Assembly (NCBI RefSeq): GCF_027913035.1
Contig: NZ_CP115775.1
Coordinates: forward strand, 2,378,501 to 2,442,500
Source: Paracoccus albus
GTDB taxonomy: Bacteria > Pseudomonadota > Alphaproteobacteria > Rhodobacterales > Rhodobacteraceae
Direction of reading: 5' to 3'
DNA length: 64,000 nucleotides
Shown here: one piece after another, positions 28,165 through 37,688 of the stretch
How positions within the stretch are numbered: position 1 is the stretch's first letter
Layout of the letters: each line of letters opens with the position of its first letter
Notes under the pieces: generated by a model
Databases searched by the model: none
The model's input: only the letters and a program-made list of their open reading frames with translations
What the model was told of the DNA's origin: nothing
Position numbers and translations under genes: made by a program

Positions 28165-30114
28165 ATGACCGGCTTCCTCATGCTCGCCACGATATTCCTT
28201 CTGGCGGGAATTATCTCTGTTCCGCTTGCCACGCGCTTCGGCCTTGGATCGGTGCTTGGCTATCTTGTGGCCGGTATCGTCATTTCACCGCTGCTTGGTC
28301 TGCTGCATGTCGACGTCGTATCAATACAGCATTTCGCAGAGTTCGGCGTCGTCATGATGCTTTTCCTCGTCGGGCTGGAGCTGGAACCGAGGATGCTGTG
28401 GCAAATGCGCGGCAAGTTGCTGGGACTGGGCGGATTGCAGGTCGGCGTCACCACGCTGCTCGTAGCGGCGGTTGGAATAGCGATGGGTCTTTACTGGACC
28501 ATAGCACTGGCGCTCGGCATGGTTTTCGCATTGTCATCGACCGCTATCGTTCTGCAAACGCTTGGCGAAAAGGGGCTGATGAGATCGGATGGCGGGCAGG
28601 CCTCTTTCTCTGTCCTGTTGTTTCAGGACATCGCCGTCATTCCGATGCTGGCCTTTATCCCCCTGCTGGCAATGCCCGGTCTGATGGATCCTGCGCCGGT
28701 CGCAGAACATGCAGGCGAAGCCAGCCATCAGACCCTCAGTCTGGTCGAGGGCCGTCCGGGCTGGCAGGTCGCCCTTATCACGCTGGCGGCTATCGCCGCC
28801 GTTATCGCCGCCGGAATATACCTGACACGCCCCGTTTTCCGCTATGTCGCCCTCGCCAATCTGCGAGAGATATTTGTCGCAACCGCATTGGCTTTCGTGG
28901 TCGGTATTGCGCTTCTGATGTCGGTCGTCGGACTTTCGCCCGCCTTGGGCACATTCCTCGCCGGTGTGGTGCTGGCAGGCAGCGAATACCGGCACGAGCT
29001 TGAATCCGACATCGACCCGTTCCGGGGTCTGTTGCTGGGGCTTTTCTTCATGACCGTCGGGGCCAGTATTGATTTCGGGTTGCTGCTGGAAAACGCGTTC
29101 ATGGTGATCGGGCTGACGGTTGGCCTGATGATCCTGAAGGCGTCGGTGCTTTACGTTCTTGGCTGGGCATTCGGCGTAACCGGCAGCAACCGCTGCCTGT
29201 TTGCGCTTGCTCTGGCGCAGGCGGGTGAATTCGGCTTCGTGCTGCTGTCGTTCACTGTCGCAAGCGATGTCATACCGCAAAGCGTCGCCGATATCGCGCT
29301 GCTGATCGTGGCACTTTCCATGCTGCTGACGCCCGGTTTGTTCATCCTGTATGATCGCGTCATTCAGCCGATGTTCGTCGACAACCAGCAGCGAGAGGCG
29401 GATCGCATATCGGAACCCGGCAAGATCATCGTGCTGGGTCATGGCCGTTTCGGCGGCATCGTGGCGCGCATGATGCGCGCCCTGGGCAAGCAGATCGTGG
29501 TCGTCGATTTCTCGTCCAAGCAGCTGGAAATGCTGCGTGCCTTCGGCGTGCAGGCCTATTTTGGTGATGCAACGCGACCCGATCTGCTTCATGCGACGGG
29601 CATTGAAGATGCAAAGGTGCTTGTGGTGGCGATTGACCACAAGGATCAGGCGACCGAGATCGTACACTACGTCCGTCAGAACTATCCCGATGTGCATATC
29701 GTCGCGCGGGCCTTCGACCGTATGCATGTATATGAGCTTTATCAGGCGGGTGCGCATGACATTATCCGCGAAACCTTCGACAGCTCGCTTCGCGCAGCAC
29801 GCTCTGTGCTGGAGGCACTCGGCCTGACGCGACCCGAGGCGGAACAAATCACAGACGGTTTCGCTGCCGCAGATCAGGTGCATATGCGCAGGCTGGCCGA
29901 AAAATGGCGTCCCGGCATCACAGCGCATGAAGATCAGGAGTTTGTCCAGAACGCGCAGGCCGCAACCGAAGAACTTGAGGCAGAGGTCCGCGCCATCGGC
30001 GTCAGGGTCAGGGAGGCGCGGGAAGCGTCGGGCCAGACTGCTCCGATCAAGGATCATCCTGTCGATGCGGCGCCGCAGTCTCATACGGGCGACCCGACGA
30101 CTTCAACAAGCTGA
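28165..30114 (+). CDS. Kef-type monovalent cation:proton antiporter (CPA2) with RCK domain
   Basis: A 649-residue protein. The first 390 residues form about 12 membrane segments of the CPA2 exchanger fold (MTGFLMLATIFLLAGIIS, LGSVLGYLVAGIVISPLLG, ALSSTAIVLQTLGEKG, SFSVLLFQDIAVIPMLAF). A cytoplasmic NAD-binding TrkA-N/RCK domain follows with IIVLGHGRFGGIVARMM (about 416-432) and FGDATRPDLLHATGI. This is the KefB/KefC layout; K+ efflux gated by glutathione adducts or nucleotides is the family role. The ATG at 28165 follows AAAGGT; the longer upstream frame overlaps phnM and is not homologous. Confidence 0.92.
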   Translation: MTGFLMLATIFLLAGIISVPLATRFGLGSVLGYLVAGIVISPLLGLLHVDVVSIQHFAEFGVVMMLFLVGLELEPRMLWQMRGKLLGLGGLQVGVTTLLVAAVGIAMGLYWTIALALGMVFALSSTAIVLQTLGEKGLMRSDGGQASFSVLLFQDIAVIPMLAFIPLLAMPGLMDPAPVAEHAGEASHQTLSLVEGRPGWQVALITLAAIAAVIAAGIYLTRPVFRYVALANLREIFVATALAFVVGIALLMSVVGLSPALGTFLAGVVLAGSEYRHELESDIDPFRGLLLGLFFMTVGASIDFGLLLENAFMVIGLTVGLMILKASVLYVLGWAFGVTGSNRCLFALALAQAGEFGFVLLSFTVASDVIPQSVADIALLIVALSMLLTPGLFILYDRVIQPMFVDNQQREADRISEPGKIIVLGHGRFGGIVARMMRALGKQIVVVDFSSKQLEMLRAFGVQAYFGDATRPDLLHATGIEDAKVLVVAIDHKDQATEIVHYVRQNYPDVHIVARAFDRMHVYELYQAGAHDIIRETFDSSLRAARSVLEALGLTRPEAEQITDGFAAADQVHMRRLAEKWRPGITAHEDQEFVQNAQAATEELEAEVRAIGVRVREAREASGQTAPIKDHPVDAAPQSHTGDPTTSTS

Positions 30115-30248
30115 TCGAACCACCCACAGATCGCCGCAGCACCATGAGATTACCGGCCGCAAGAAAAAAGAGACGGCCGGGATCTGCCCGTCCCGCGCCG
30201 TCCAAGTCGATACATATCGGCAGGCCTGTTTAGCCCGACCGTTACTCG

Positions 30249-31337
30249 TTACAGCAGAAGTGGCTGATGGTTGACATTATGTCGTCTTGCCAGCGTTCGG
30301 CCATGACTGCCGTTGACAAAAATCCGTGCCGGTTCGAAGGGCTCGCCGCCCTCGAAAATCTCCGGGAAAATCTGCTGAAGTTCGGTAAGCGCAGCCTCGC
30401 CCAGCCCGTTAATGGCCTCTTGCCCGGTATAAAGGCTCTCTACACTTGCATCGTTCGCGTAAATTATCTCATGACGCGCAAAGAGGATGTGGAAATATTC
30501 GGCCTCATCGACATCCCAGGCGATCTCGATACCGGCGACCTGAATAAGATGCTTTGCAGCGACCAGTATTTCGTCCGCACCGAACATACGTCGTGTGATC
30601 TTGGAACGAACAAGAACGCGATGCTGCTGGCTGACCAACAGATCGGTCTTGGGAAGATCGTTACCCAATGCGCCCGCCTTGATCCGCACAGGGCGCAGAT
30701 TAGGTTGCGTCGTCAAACGCTCGGGACCGATCCGCGCCGAGATGATCATCAAGATCGGCTGCGGACCGTTATCAGCCGTCATGACGAGATCACCCGTCTT
30801 CAATGTCTCAACGGGTTTGGCGCCGTCCGGCGTCCGGATCATCGTGCCACGCACGAAGCATGGCGGCGTCAGCTTGCCCGGAAGGAATGGATCAAAATTG
30901 CCCTTCCCGCCTTTGTAACCACCATCAATAGTCTCAGCCGTAATTGGTTCAAGTGAGATAATGACCGCCTTTTTAGACGATTCAATACCGCTTCCGTCAA
31001 CCGCGAGGCCAACCGAAGCGGAATCCGGCGTCGATGGGTTGCCGTCCTCGTCAATCTGATCCGTCCCGAGATAACCTGAATTATCTGGAAATTGGTATGT
31101 ACCGTCATAGCGCGCCATTGCCTCGCGCAACTCATCTGCATCCACCAACTTATCCCCGCCGGGCTCGTCGATTATATATATATCGTATTGGTCCTGCTCT
31201 GTTGACGGTAAAGCATCCCATTCAGATTGTTCACCGAACCAAACGAGTACTTCTGTCGAAGTTCCTTGCACGGTCCAAGGATCATTTCCGTGTGCACGAG
31301 TAACATCCGTAAGATACCAGGTAACTTCTTGAGCCAT
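30249..31337 (-). CDS. Hint (hedgehog/intein-type) domain-containing protein
   Basis: A 362-residue acidic protein with no signal peptide. The Hint_2 domain starts at Cys160 (CFVRGTMIRTPDGAKPVETL), continues with GDLVMTADNGPQPILMI, DLLVSQQHRVLVRS, and ends with EAEYFHILFARHEIIYANDASVESLY. The N-terminal 155 residues (MAQEVTWYLTDVTRAHGNDP; many D/G/S) are unassigned. Such Hint proteins are common in Rhodobacteraceae, often in large exported or Ca-binding proteins; whether the domain self-cleaves is unknown. ATG at 31337 follows GAGGGATAAGAA. It borders an AT-rich divergent region. Confidence 0.85.
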   Translation of the reverse strand: MAQEVTWYLTDVTRAHGNDPWTVQGTSTEVLVWFGEQSEWDALPSTEQDQYDIYIIDEPGGDKLVDADELREAMARYDGTYQFPDNSGYLGTDQIDEDGNPSTPDSASVGLAVDGSGIESSKKAVIISLEPITAETIDGGYKGGKGNFDPFLPGKLTPPCFVRGTMIRTPDGAKPVETLKTGDLVMTADNGPQPILMIISARIGPERLTTQPNLRPVRIKAGALGNDLPKTDLLVSQQHRVLVRSKITRRMFGADEILVAAKHLIQVAGIEIAWDVDEAEYFHILFARHEIIYANDASVESLYTGQEAINGLGEAALTELQQIFPEIFEGGEPFEPARIFVNGSHGRTLARRHNVNHQPLLL

Positions 31338-31668
31338 TTCTTATCCCTCACCAGACGACCGCAATGGTAATCATTTCCGGTCAATCGCATAGATAGCTCC
31401 GCCAAATGGCCCGAAATGATTCGCGCCAAAATCTTGATACTGATCATAAACATTTATCACATTTAACATTAGTTATATATTTTTAATCTTCTAATGTTAA
31501 CCACTATTTAACATGCCTAATAGAAGCTGATCGAATCCGATGATCTAGACTATTTTTATATGATTTATACTCTCATGGCTGATTTTCATATTTTCGTCGC
31601 GCTATCGCCACCAAATCGTCATCCTTTCGCGCAATGCATGCCGGGTCCTAAACCATCAAGGTGAACCC
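31338..31668. other. AT-rich divergent intergenic region with inverted repeat
   Basis: A 331-bp gap between the divergent Hint gene and the phytase-like esterase gene. Its core (about 31430-31600) is far more AT-rich than anything else in the window. It contains an exact 10-bp inverted repeat, TTAACATTAG (31463-31472) and CTAATGTTAA (31491-31500), and a further TTTAACAT at 31508. No reading frame is credible. Likely a regulatory region for both genes. Confidence 0.6.
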
Positions 31669-33822
31669 ATGCTCTGCCGCTTGACGCTGACATCATCTCT
31701 GGCCATCGCAGCCGCCCTTCCGGCCCTTGCCGAACCGACCTTCAACCGCATTTCCAGCTTTGCCACCGCCGCCAATATGGCCGAGGGCGAAAACCGCGCG
31801 CGCGAAACTTCGGCCGAGATCATGGCGGTGACGGAAGACGGCAATCAGCTGATCTATTCCGACAGCCCGCTTGGTGTGATCGGCATGGTTGATATCACCG
31901 ATCCAAAGATGCCGAAGCCGCTTGGCAACATCGCAGTGGATGGTGAGCCGACGACAGCGGTTGTCGCGGGAGACATGGCTTTTGTTGGCGTCAACACCTC
32001 GGAATCATTCACCGAACCTTCCGGCACGCTGCGCAGCGTCGATCTGACAACGAAGGAAGTGGTGGCAAGCTGCGATCTCGGCGGTCAGCCCGACAGCGTT
32101 GCCATCTCTGCCTCGGGCGAAATGATCGCCGTCGCCATCGAGAACGAGCGGGATGAAGACATCAACGACGCCGCACTGCCCCAGATGCCCGCCGGCTTCG
32201 TCGTGCGCCTGCCAGTCGTCGACGGTGCGGTCGATTGCGAAGCGAAGCAGGTGGTAGAGCTGACCGGCCTTGCAGATGTCGCGCCCGAGGATCCGGAGCC
32301 TGAATTCCTGTCCTTCAACGAGGCCGGCGAACTTGTCGTGACCTTGCAGGAAAACAACCACCTTGTCGTTATCGGTGCCGATGGCAACGTCAGCGCCGAT
32401 TTCAGCGCCGGAAGCGTCGATCTTGAAGGCGTTGATATAGAAGATGACGGAAAAATCGATCCAAGCGCCAATCTGACCGCCGTCCCGAGAGAGCCGGATG
32501 CCGTGGCCTGGATCGACGCGGATCATTTCGTCACCGCCAACGAAGGCGACTGGAACGGCGGCAGCCGCGGCTTCACCATCTGGAACAAGGATGGCAGCGT
32601 CGTCTACGACAGCGGCACGCTGATCGACGACGAACTCATGCGGATCGGCCACTATCCGGACAAACGCTCGGACAACAAAGGTGGCGAGCCGGAGGCCGTC
32701 ATCACCGCTCAATATGGCGAGCAGCCGCTGATCTTCGTCGCATCGGAACGTGGAAGCGTCGTCTTCGTCTTCGACGCCAGCAATCCGGCGGAACCCACGC
32801 TTCTTCAGGCGCTGCCGTCGGGCATCGGTCCCGAAGGGCTCGTCGCCATACCAGAGCGGAACCTGTTCGCAACCGCCAACGAGACCGATCTGGGTGAGGA
32901 CGGTGCCGCCCGCGCCCATGTCATGATCTATGAGCGCACCGAAGACGCCGCCAGCTATCCCACGCTCGTTGCAGGCGAAGGCGTTGTGGGCTGGGGCGCC
33001 CTGTCTGGCCTGACGCTGGACCCGGCGAGCCCGTCCACGCTCTACGCCGTCAGCGACAGCGCTTATGGTGCGGCATCGGCAATTTACACGATCGACACAA
33101 CCACGACCCCCGCGACGATCACCGCCAAAACGGTTGTAACCCGCGACGGCGCTCCGGCTGAGAAGCTGGACCTTGAGGGCATCACCACCGATGGCGAAGG
33201 CGGCTTCTGGCTGGCATCGGAAGGCAACACTGAAAAAGAGACCCCGCATGCCGTCCTGCATGTCGATGCGTCGGGCGCGATCACGCAGGAAATTGGCCTG
33301 CCAGAATCGCTTGCAGCAAACGAGAAGCGCTTTGGCTTCGAAGGTGTCGCACTGTCCGACGGCAAGCTGTGGCTGGCCGTACAGCGCGAATGGGGCGACG
33401 ACCCCGAGGGCCAGGTCAAGCTTCTGCAGCTTGATCCGGCGACAGAGGAATGGGCCGCCGTCCGCTATCCGCTGGAAAGCGGTGAGGGTTGGGTTGGCCT
33501 GTCAGAACTGGCTCTTAACGGCGACCACCTTTACCTGATCGAACGCGACAACCAGATCGGAGAGGCGGCGAAGCTTAAGGCCGTCACTCGTGTCGCGCTC
33601 AGCGAACTGACACCTGCCGCACTGGATGCGGAACTGCCGCTCGTCAGCAAGGAAACCGTCCGCGATCTGATCCCCGATCTGCAGCAGTGGAACGGTTACG
33701 TCCAGGACAAGGTCGAGGGCATGGCCATCGCCGAAGACGGCACCGTCTGGATGGTTTCCGACAATGACGGCGTCGACGACGCATCCGGCGAGACCTACTT
33801 CTGGTCCTTCAAGCTGGACTGA
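31669..33822 (+). CDS. Exported phytase-like esterase family protein
   Basis: A 717-residue protein with a signal peptide (MLCRLTLTSSLAIAAALPALA, cleavage after ALA). The first half has beta-propeller-like repeats (VDITDPKMPKPLGNIAVDG, LRSVDLTTKEVVASCDLGG, VFDASNPAEPTLLQALPSG). The C-terminal half, from about residue 440 (WGALSGLTLDPASPSTLYAV), matches the esterase-like activity of phytase domain, including KLDLEGITTDGEGGFWLASEG. Probably periplasmic or secreted; substrate unknown, perhaps a phosphoester. ATG at 31669 follows AAGGTGA. A terminator follows. Confidence 0.85.
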   Translation: MLCRLTLTSSLAIAAALPALAEPTFNRISSFATAANMAEGENRARETSAEIMAVTEDGNQLIYSDSPLGVIGMVDITDPKMPKPLGNIAVDGEPTTAVVAGDMAFVGVNTSESFTEPSGTLRSVDLTTKEVVASCDLGGQPDSVAISASGEMIAVAIENERDEDINDAALPQMPAGFVVRLPVVDGAVDCEAKQVVELTGLADVAPEDPEPEFLSFNEAGELVVTLQENNHLVVIGADGNVSADFSAGSVDLEGVDIEDDGKIDPSANLTAVPREPDAVAWIDADHFVTANEGDWNGGSRGFTIWNKDGSVVYDSGTLIDDELMRIGHYPDKRSDNKGGEPEAVITAQYGEQPLIFVASERGSVVFVFDASNPAEPTLLQALPSGIGPEGLVAIPERNLFATANETDLGEDGAARAHVMIYERTEDAASYPTLVAGEGVVGWGALSGLTLDPASPSTLYAVSDSAYGAASAIYTIDTTTTPATITAKTVVTRDGAPAEKLDLEGITTDGEGGFWLASEGNTEKETPHAVLHVDASGAITQEIGLPESLAANEKRFGFEGVALSDGKLWLAVQREWGDDPEGQVKLLQLDPATEEWAAVRYPLESGEGWVGLSELALNGDHLYLIERDNQIGEAAKLKAVTRVALSELTPAALDAELPLVSKETVRDLIPDLQQWNGYVQDKVEGMAIAEDGTVWMVSDNDGVDDASGETYFWSFKLD

Positions 33823-33856
33823 TCAGCACACGAAGCTCAGACGCAACTCAACGCAG

Positions 33857-33886
33857 ACGCGCGCCCATGAAAAGGCGCGCGTTTCT
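33857..33886 (+). terminator. Terminator between the phytase-like esterase and cysA
   Basis: Stem ACGCGCGCC (33857-33865) with GGCGCGCGT (33874-33882), 8-nt loop, then TTCTCATTT. It lies between convergent genes. Confidence 0.7.
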
Positions 33887-33959
33887 CATTTCCTGCTTCT
33901 GCGAAAGTACCATTGGGCCGGCCAACCCGATGCGGCGAAACCTCGGTCATACCGTCAGA

Positions 33960-34685
33960 TCACTCCAGACCTTCGACCAGGGAACGGACCGCATCATTCG
34001 CAGGTCGTTCGCTCAGCACCTCTGGCTGATCGAACTGGGCGATGCGACCGTGATCCATAACGGCGATGCGATCTGCAAGCGCCCATGCCTCGCCCCGGTC
34101 ATGTGTCACCATGATCGCCGCTACACCCGCCTTGCGCTGCAACTCGCGGACAGAACCGCGCAGCGAATGGCGCACCTGCGTATCCAACGCGCTGAAGGGT
34201 TCATCCATCAGCAGCAGGCGCGGACGGATCGCGAGCGCACGTGCCATCGCAACCCGCTGCCGCTGCCCGCCTGACAGCTGCGCGGGATAGCGGTCAGCCA
34301 GATCAGGCAGCCCGACCATCTCCAGCAGATCGTCGACCCGCGCGGCGATTTCCTTTGCCGACGGACGCGCAGCGCCTTGCATGACCTTCAGGCCAAAGCC
34401 GATATTCTGGGCGACGGTCATATGACGAAACAGCGCATAGTTCTGGAAAACCATGCCGAAATGGCGCTTGCCCGCTGGCAATGTCGTAATGTCCTGCCCA
34501 TCCATGATCAGACGCCCCTGATCTGCATGGGCAAGCCCGGCAATGATGTTCAAAAGCGTTGTCTTGCCCGAACCAGAAGGTCCCAGCAGCGCCACGAACT
34601 CACCCGCGCCGACGCTCAGCGAAACCCCTTTCAGGATTTCGGTATCACCAATCGACTTGTGAATGTCCTGAACCTCAAGTGTCAT
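33960..34685 (-). CDS. cysA: Sulfate ABC transporter ATP-binding protein (short CysA)
   Basis: ABC ATPase energising sulfate/thiosulfate uptake. Walker [19 protein letters not shown], the Q-loop MVFQNYALF, signature QLSGGQRQRVAMARALA, Walker B LLLMDEPFSALD and the switch His in VTHDRGEA are intact. At 241 residues it lacks the C-terminal TOBE regulatory domain of typical 340-365-residue CysA proteins. It is the last gene of a four-gene operon and overlaps cysW by 11 bp. Confidence 0.92.
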   Translation of the reverse strand: MTLEVQDIHKSIGDTEILKGVSLSVGAGEFVALLGPSGSGKTTLLNIIAGLAHADQGRLIMDGQDITTLPAGKRHFGMVFQNYALFRHMTVAQNIGFGLKVMQGAARPSAKEIAARVDDLLEMVGLPDLADRYPAQLSGGQRQRVAMARALAIRPRLLLMDEPFSALDTQVRHSLRGSVRELQRKAGVAAIMVTHDRGEAWALADRIAVMDHGRIAQFDQPEVLSERPANDAVRSLVEGLE

Positions 34686-35484
34686 GGCTGACCTCTCTTG
34701 CCGGGCCGAAACGGTTCAGCACACCGCGTATGATCAGCGTGACAAATGCCAAGGCTGTCAGGACAGTGGCGGCCGCAAAGGCACCGGTCGCATTATAATC
34801 GTTGTAAAGAAGCTCGATCTGAAGGGGCAGCGTCATCGTCCGCCCGCGTATCGCGCCAGAAACCACACTGACGGCACCGAACTCTCCCATCGCGCGGGCC
34901 ATTGTCAGCATGGTGCCATAGGCCAGACCCCATGAGATATTCGGCATCACGACATGGCGGAATATCTGCCAGCCATTCGCGCCCAATGTCAGCGCCGCCT
35001 TTTCCTCATCCTCGCCGCTGACCTGCAAGACCGGCAGAATCTCACGGACAACGAAGGGGCAGGTAATGAACAGCGAAACCAGCACGATGCCGATCAGATT
35101 GAACATCAGCTGGATTCCATAGGGTTCCAGGAACGCGCCAACCGGGCCATATGCGCCGTAAACCAGCAGAAAACACAGACCGACCACGATAGGTGACATC
35201 GCAAAGGGCACCTCGATCAGGATCAGAAGCGCTCGCCTGCCCCAAAAGCGGTACCGCGCGACCAGCCAGGCGGCGGCAACCCCGAATACGATATTGACCG
35301 GCACGACGATCAGCGCCGCAATCACCGTCAACCGTATGGCGGCCAGCGTTTCCGGGTCCATGATAGCTGCCGCATAAGCGCCGATCCCGTCGGCGAAGGC
35401 CCGGTGGAAAATGGCGATGACCGGCAGCACGACCATGATGGCCAGAAATGCCAACGCCAATGCGATCAGAAGGCTGCGCAACAT
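34675..35484 (-). CDS. cysW: Sulfate ABC transporter permease CysW
   Basis: Inner-membrane permease of 269 residues with about six membrane segments. The coupling (EAA) loop EEKAALTLGANGWQIFRHVVMPNISWGLAYG and the following ARAMGEFGAVSVVSGAIRGRTMTLPLQIE are diagnostic for CysW. ATG at 35484, 3 nt after the cysT stop; its end overlaps cysA. Confidence 0.94.
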   Translation of the reverse strand: MLRSLLIALALAFLAIMVVLPVIAIFHRAFADGIGAYAAAIMDPETLAAIRLTVIAALIVVPVNIVFGVAAAWLVARYRFWGRRALLILIEVPFAMSPIVVGLCFLLVYGAYGPVGAFLEPYGIQLMFNLIGIVLVSLFITCPFVVREILPVLQVSGEDEEKAALTLGANGWQIFRHVVMPNISWGLAYGTMLTMARAMGEFGAVSVVSGAIRGRTMTLPLQIELLYNDYNATGAFAAATVLTALAFVTLIIRGVLNRFGPAREVSHDT

Positions 35485-35487
35485 CGC

Positions 35488-36330
35488 TCAGACCTCCGTT
35501 CGCAAATAGGATTGCAGACGGTTCTGCATGAAGTTGATCAGCACCAGCAGCACCAGCGAAAGCCCCAGCAATGTGCCCGCAATGGCCGCGGCCGCCGGAT
35601 AGTCGAACTCATCCAGCCGTATCAGGATCAGCAGAGAGGCAATCTCTGTCTCATAGGGCATGTTCCCGGCGATAAAGATCACCGCGCCGAACTCTCCCAG
35701 TGAGCGCACGAAGGACAACCCCACCCCGGTCAGGATCGAGGGCAGCATCGGACGCAGAAACACGTGCAGGAACAGTTGCGGACGGCTGGCCCCAAGGGTC
35801 AGCGCCGCAGACTCTTCATCCCGGTCCAGCTCTTCAATCGCGGGCTGTATGGCCCGCACGGCAAAAGGGATAGAGGTAAAGGTCATCGCAATCACGATGC
35901 CCCACCATGTATAGGCGACCTGAAGGCCCATGCTGTCCAGCAGCCCGCCCAGCCAACCGGATTTGTCGTACAGCGCGACAAGCGCGATACCAGCAACAGC
36001 CGTCGGCAGGGCAAAGGGCAGGTCGACAAGCGCATCCGCGATACCGCGACCCGGAAAGCGATACCGCGTCAGGACCCACGCAATGATGACACCGAACACC
36101 CCATTCAGCGCCGTCGCGACGGCAGCTGCCGTGATCGTCACACGCAGCGCGGTCAGAACCCGCTCTGACCCCATCACGCGCACGTAGTCACCCGGACCAA
36201 GCTGGGCCAGTTGCCACAAAAGCCCGCTGATCGGCAAAAGCACGATCAGGCACAGAAACAGCAGCGTGATCCCCATGGACAGGGAAAACCCCGGCAGGAT
36301 ACGTGGCTCTCGGCGTGCGATACTGGCCAT
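35488..36330 (-). CDS. cysT: Sulfate ABC transporter permease CysT (CysU)
   Basis: Partner permease of CysW, 280 residues and about six membrane helices (GITLLFLCLIVLLPISGLLW near the start). The coupling loop DEESAALTLGASRPQLFLHVFLRP and SFVRSLGEFGAVIFIAGNMPYETEIASLLI identify CysT. The ATG at 36330 (MASIARREPR) with AAGGACG upstream is preferred to the frame start at 36384, which would run through the intergenic region after sbp. Confidence 0.93.
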   Translation of the reverse strand: MASIARREPRILPGFSLSMGITLLFLCLIVLLPISGLLWQLAQLGPGDYVRVMGSERVLTALRVTITAAAVATALNGVFGVIIAWVLTRYRFPGRGIADALVDLPFALPTAVAGIALVALYDKSGWLGGLLDSMGLQVAYTWWGIVIAMTFTSIPFAVRAIQPAIEELDRDEESAALTLGASRPQLFLHVFLRPMLPSILTGVGLSFVRSLGEFGAVIFIAGNMPYETEIASLLILIRLDEFDYPAAAAIAGTLLGLSLVLLVLINFMQNRLQSYLRTEV

Positions 36331-36404
36331 CGGGCGGCGTCCTTGAAAAACGATGTTCCCGCAAGCCGATGCCTGCGGGAACAAATTTGTTCATCAGCGC
36401 TAGA

Positions 36405-37427
36405 TCAGTTCCGGAACACCTTGTCGAGCGTGCCGCCATCGCTGAAGTGGGTTTCGTTGGCTTCTTCCCATCCCCCGAATACATCTTCAACCGTCACCAG
36501 ACGGACTTCCGGGAATTGCTCTGCGGTGGCCTCGACAACCTCTTCATTATGAACGCGGTTGTTGAATGATGCGATGATCTCCTGCGCTTCCTTGCTGTAC
36601 AGGAAGTTCAGATAGGCTTCAGCCACATCTGTCGTCCCGCGCTCATCCGCGACCTTGCGGACCAGGGCGACGGGAAACTCGGCCAGCAGCGACATGGACG
36701 GCACGACACGTTCATAAGCGCCTTCATCCTCTGCCGTGCGGATGTTTTCCACCTCGGCCTCGAAGGTGATCAGCACATCACCGATCTCGCGCTCGACAAA
36801 GCTGGTGGTGGCACCACGCCCGCCCGTGTCGAACACAGCCACATTGCCCAGAACCTTGCCGACAAATTCCCGCGCCTGTGCGTCATCGCCGTCGAACTTA
36901 TCCAGTGCATAGGCATAGGCCGCCAGATAGGTATAGCGCGCATTGCCGCTGGTTTTCGGGTTCGGGAAGACGATGGAAACATCTTCACGCGCCAGATCGT
37001 CCCAATCCTCGATGCCCTTCGGGTTGCCGCCACGAACAAGGAAGGCGGGCAGAGAGTAATAGGGCGAGGCGTTGTTCGGCAGGTCCTGCTGCCAGTCCTC
37101 ATCGACGAATCCGTTATCGGCCAGGATCTGCACATCCAGCACCTGGTTGAACGTCACCATATCCGCCTTCAGCCCCTGAAGGATGGCCCGCGCCTGTTTG
37201 GACGAACCGGCATGACTTTGTTCGATGGTCAGGCTCTCACCGTTATCGGCCTGCCACTTCTCAGCAAAGGCCGGGCTGAGTTCGGCATAAAGCTCTCGCG
37301 CGATGTCGTATGAGACGTTAAGAAGCTCGCGATCCTGAGCATTGGCGCCTCCGACCATACCGGCAAAGGCGATGGCCGCGACACCGATGCTGCGGCTCAC
37401 ACGACGAGGGATTCCGAAATTAGACAT
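36405..37427 (-). CDS. sbp: Sulfate ABC transporter periplasmic substrate-binding protein
   Basis: A 340-residue protein with a signal peptide (SRSIGVAAIAFAGMVGGANA, about residues 11-30). The mature start DRELLNVSYDIARELYAELSP and the segments QSHAGSSKQARAILQGLKAD and DGFVDEDW-like LADNGFVDEDWQQDLPN are those of the Sbp/CysP family, which binds sulfate through main-chain amides. The ATG at 37427 starts the signal peptide; the longer frame adds non-signal residues. First gene of the sbp-cysT-cysW-cysA operon. Confidence 0.94.
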   Translation of the reverse strand: MSNFGIPRRVSRSIGVAAIAFAGMVGGANAQDRELLNVSYDIARELYAELSPAFAEKWQADNGESLTIEQSHAGSSKQARAILQGLKADMVTFNQVLDVQILADNGFVDEDWQQDLPNNASPYYSLPAFLVRGGNPKGIEDWDDLAREDVSIVFPNPKTSGNARYTYLAAYAYALDKFDGDDAQAREFVGKVLGNVAVFDTGGRGATTSFVEREIGDVLITFEAEVENIRTAEDEGAYERVVPSMSLLAEFPVALVRKVADERGTTDVAEAYLNFLYSKEAQEIIASFNNRVHNEEVVEATAEQFPEVRLVTVEDVFGGWEEANETHFSDGGTLDKVFRN

Positions 37428-37688
37428 TGCTGAGTCCTTAAAAGCGGCACTGTTTGGCCGTAATTGGTGATATTTTCCGCAAAATTGCAAGAATGCAGAC
37501 CAATTTAGGGACACATTATCTGTCTAAAAAGAAGGAAGAGAACAATATCCCAATCAACGCGCCTGCGCCTCAACGAATTCCACACCGTCGAACGCAGCCG
37601 AATTGCAGCCAAGCGACAGCCGCCGCCCGCGGCAAAGCTGCGATCCGCTAAATCATATTCATGAAAGGATTTTAACCTGCGAAAGGTC

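Noticed and set aside
28534..30084. Long minus-strand open frame (516 residues) opposite the Kef-type antiporter
   Set aside because: It lies wholly inside a convincing gene, has His/Gln/Arg-rich composition typical of an antisense frame in GC-rich DNA, and shows no recognisable motif.
30153..30180. Possible terminator after the Kef-type antiporter (CCGGCCG/CGGCCGG)
   Set aside because: The loop is 14 nt and no T run follows, so I did not list it as a terminator.
32005..33261. Minus-strand open frame of 418 residues opposite the phytase-like esterase
   Set aside because: Opposite a gene with signal peptide and known domain; no motif of its own.
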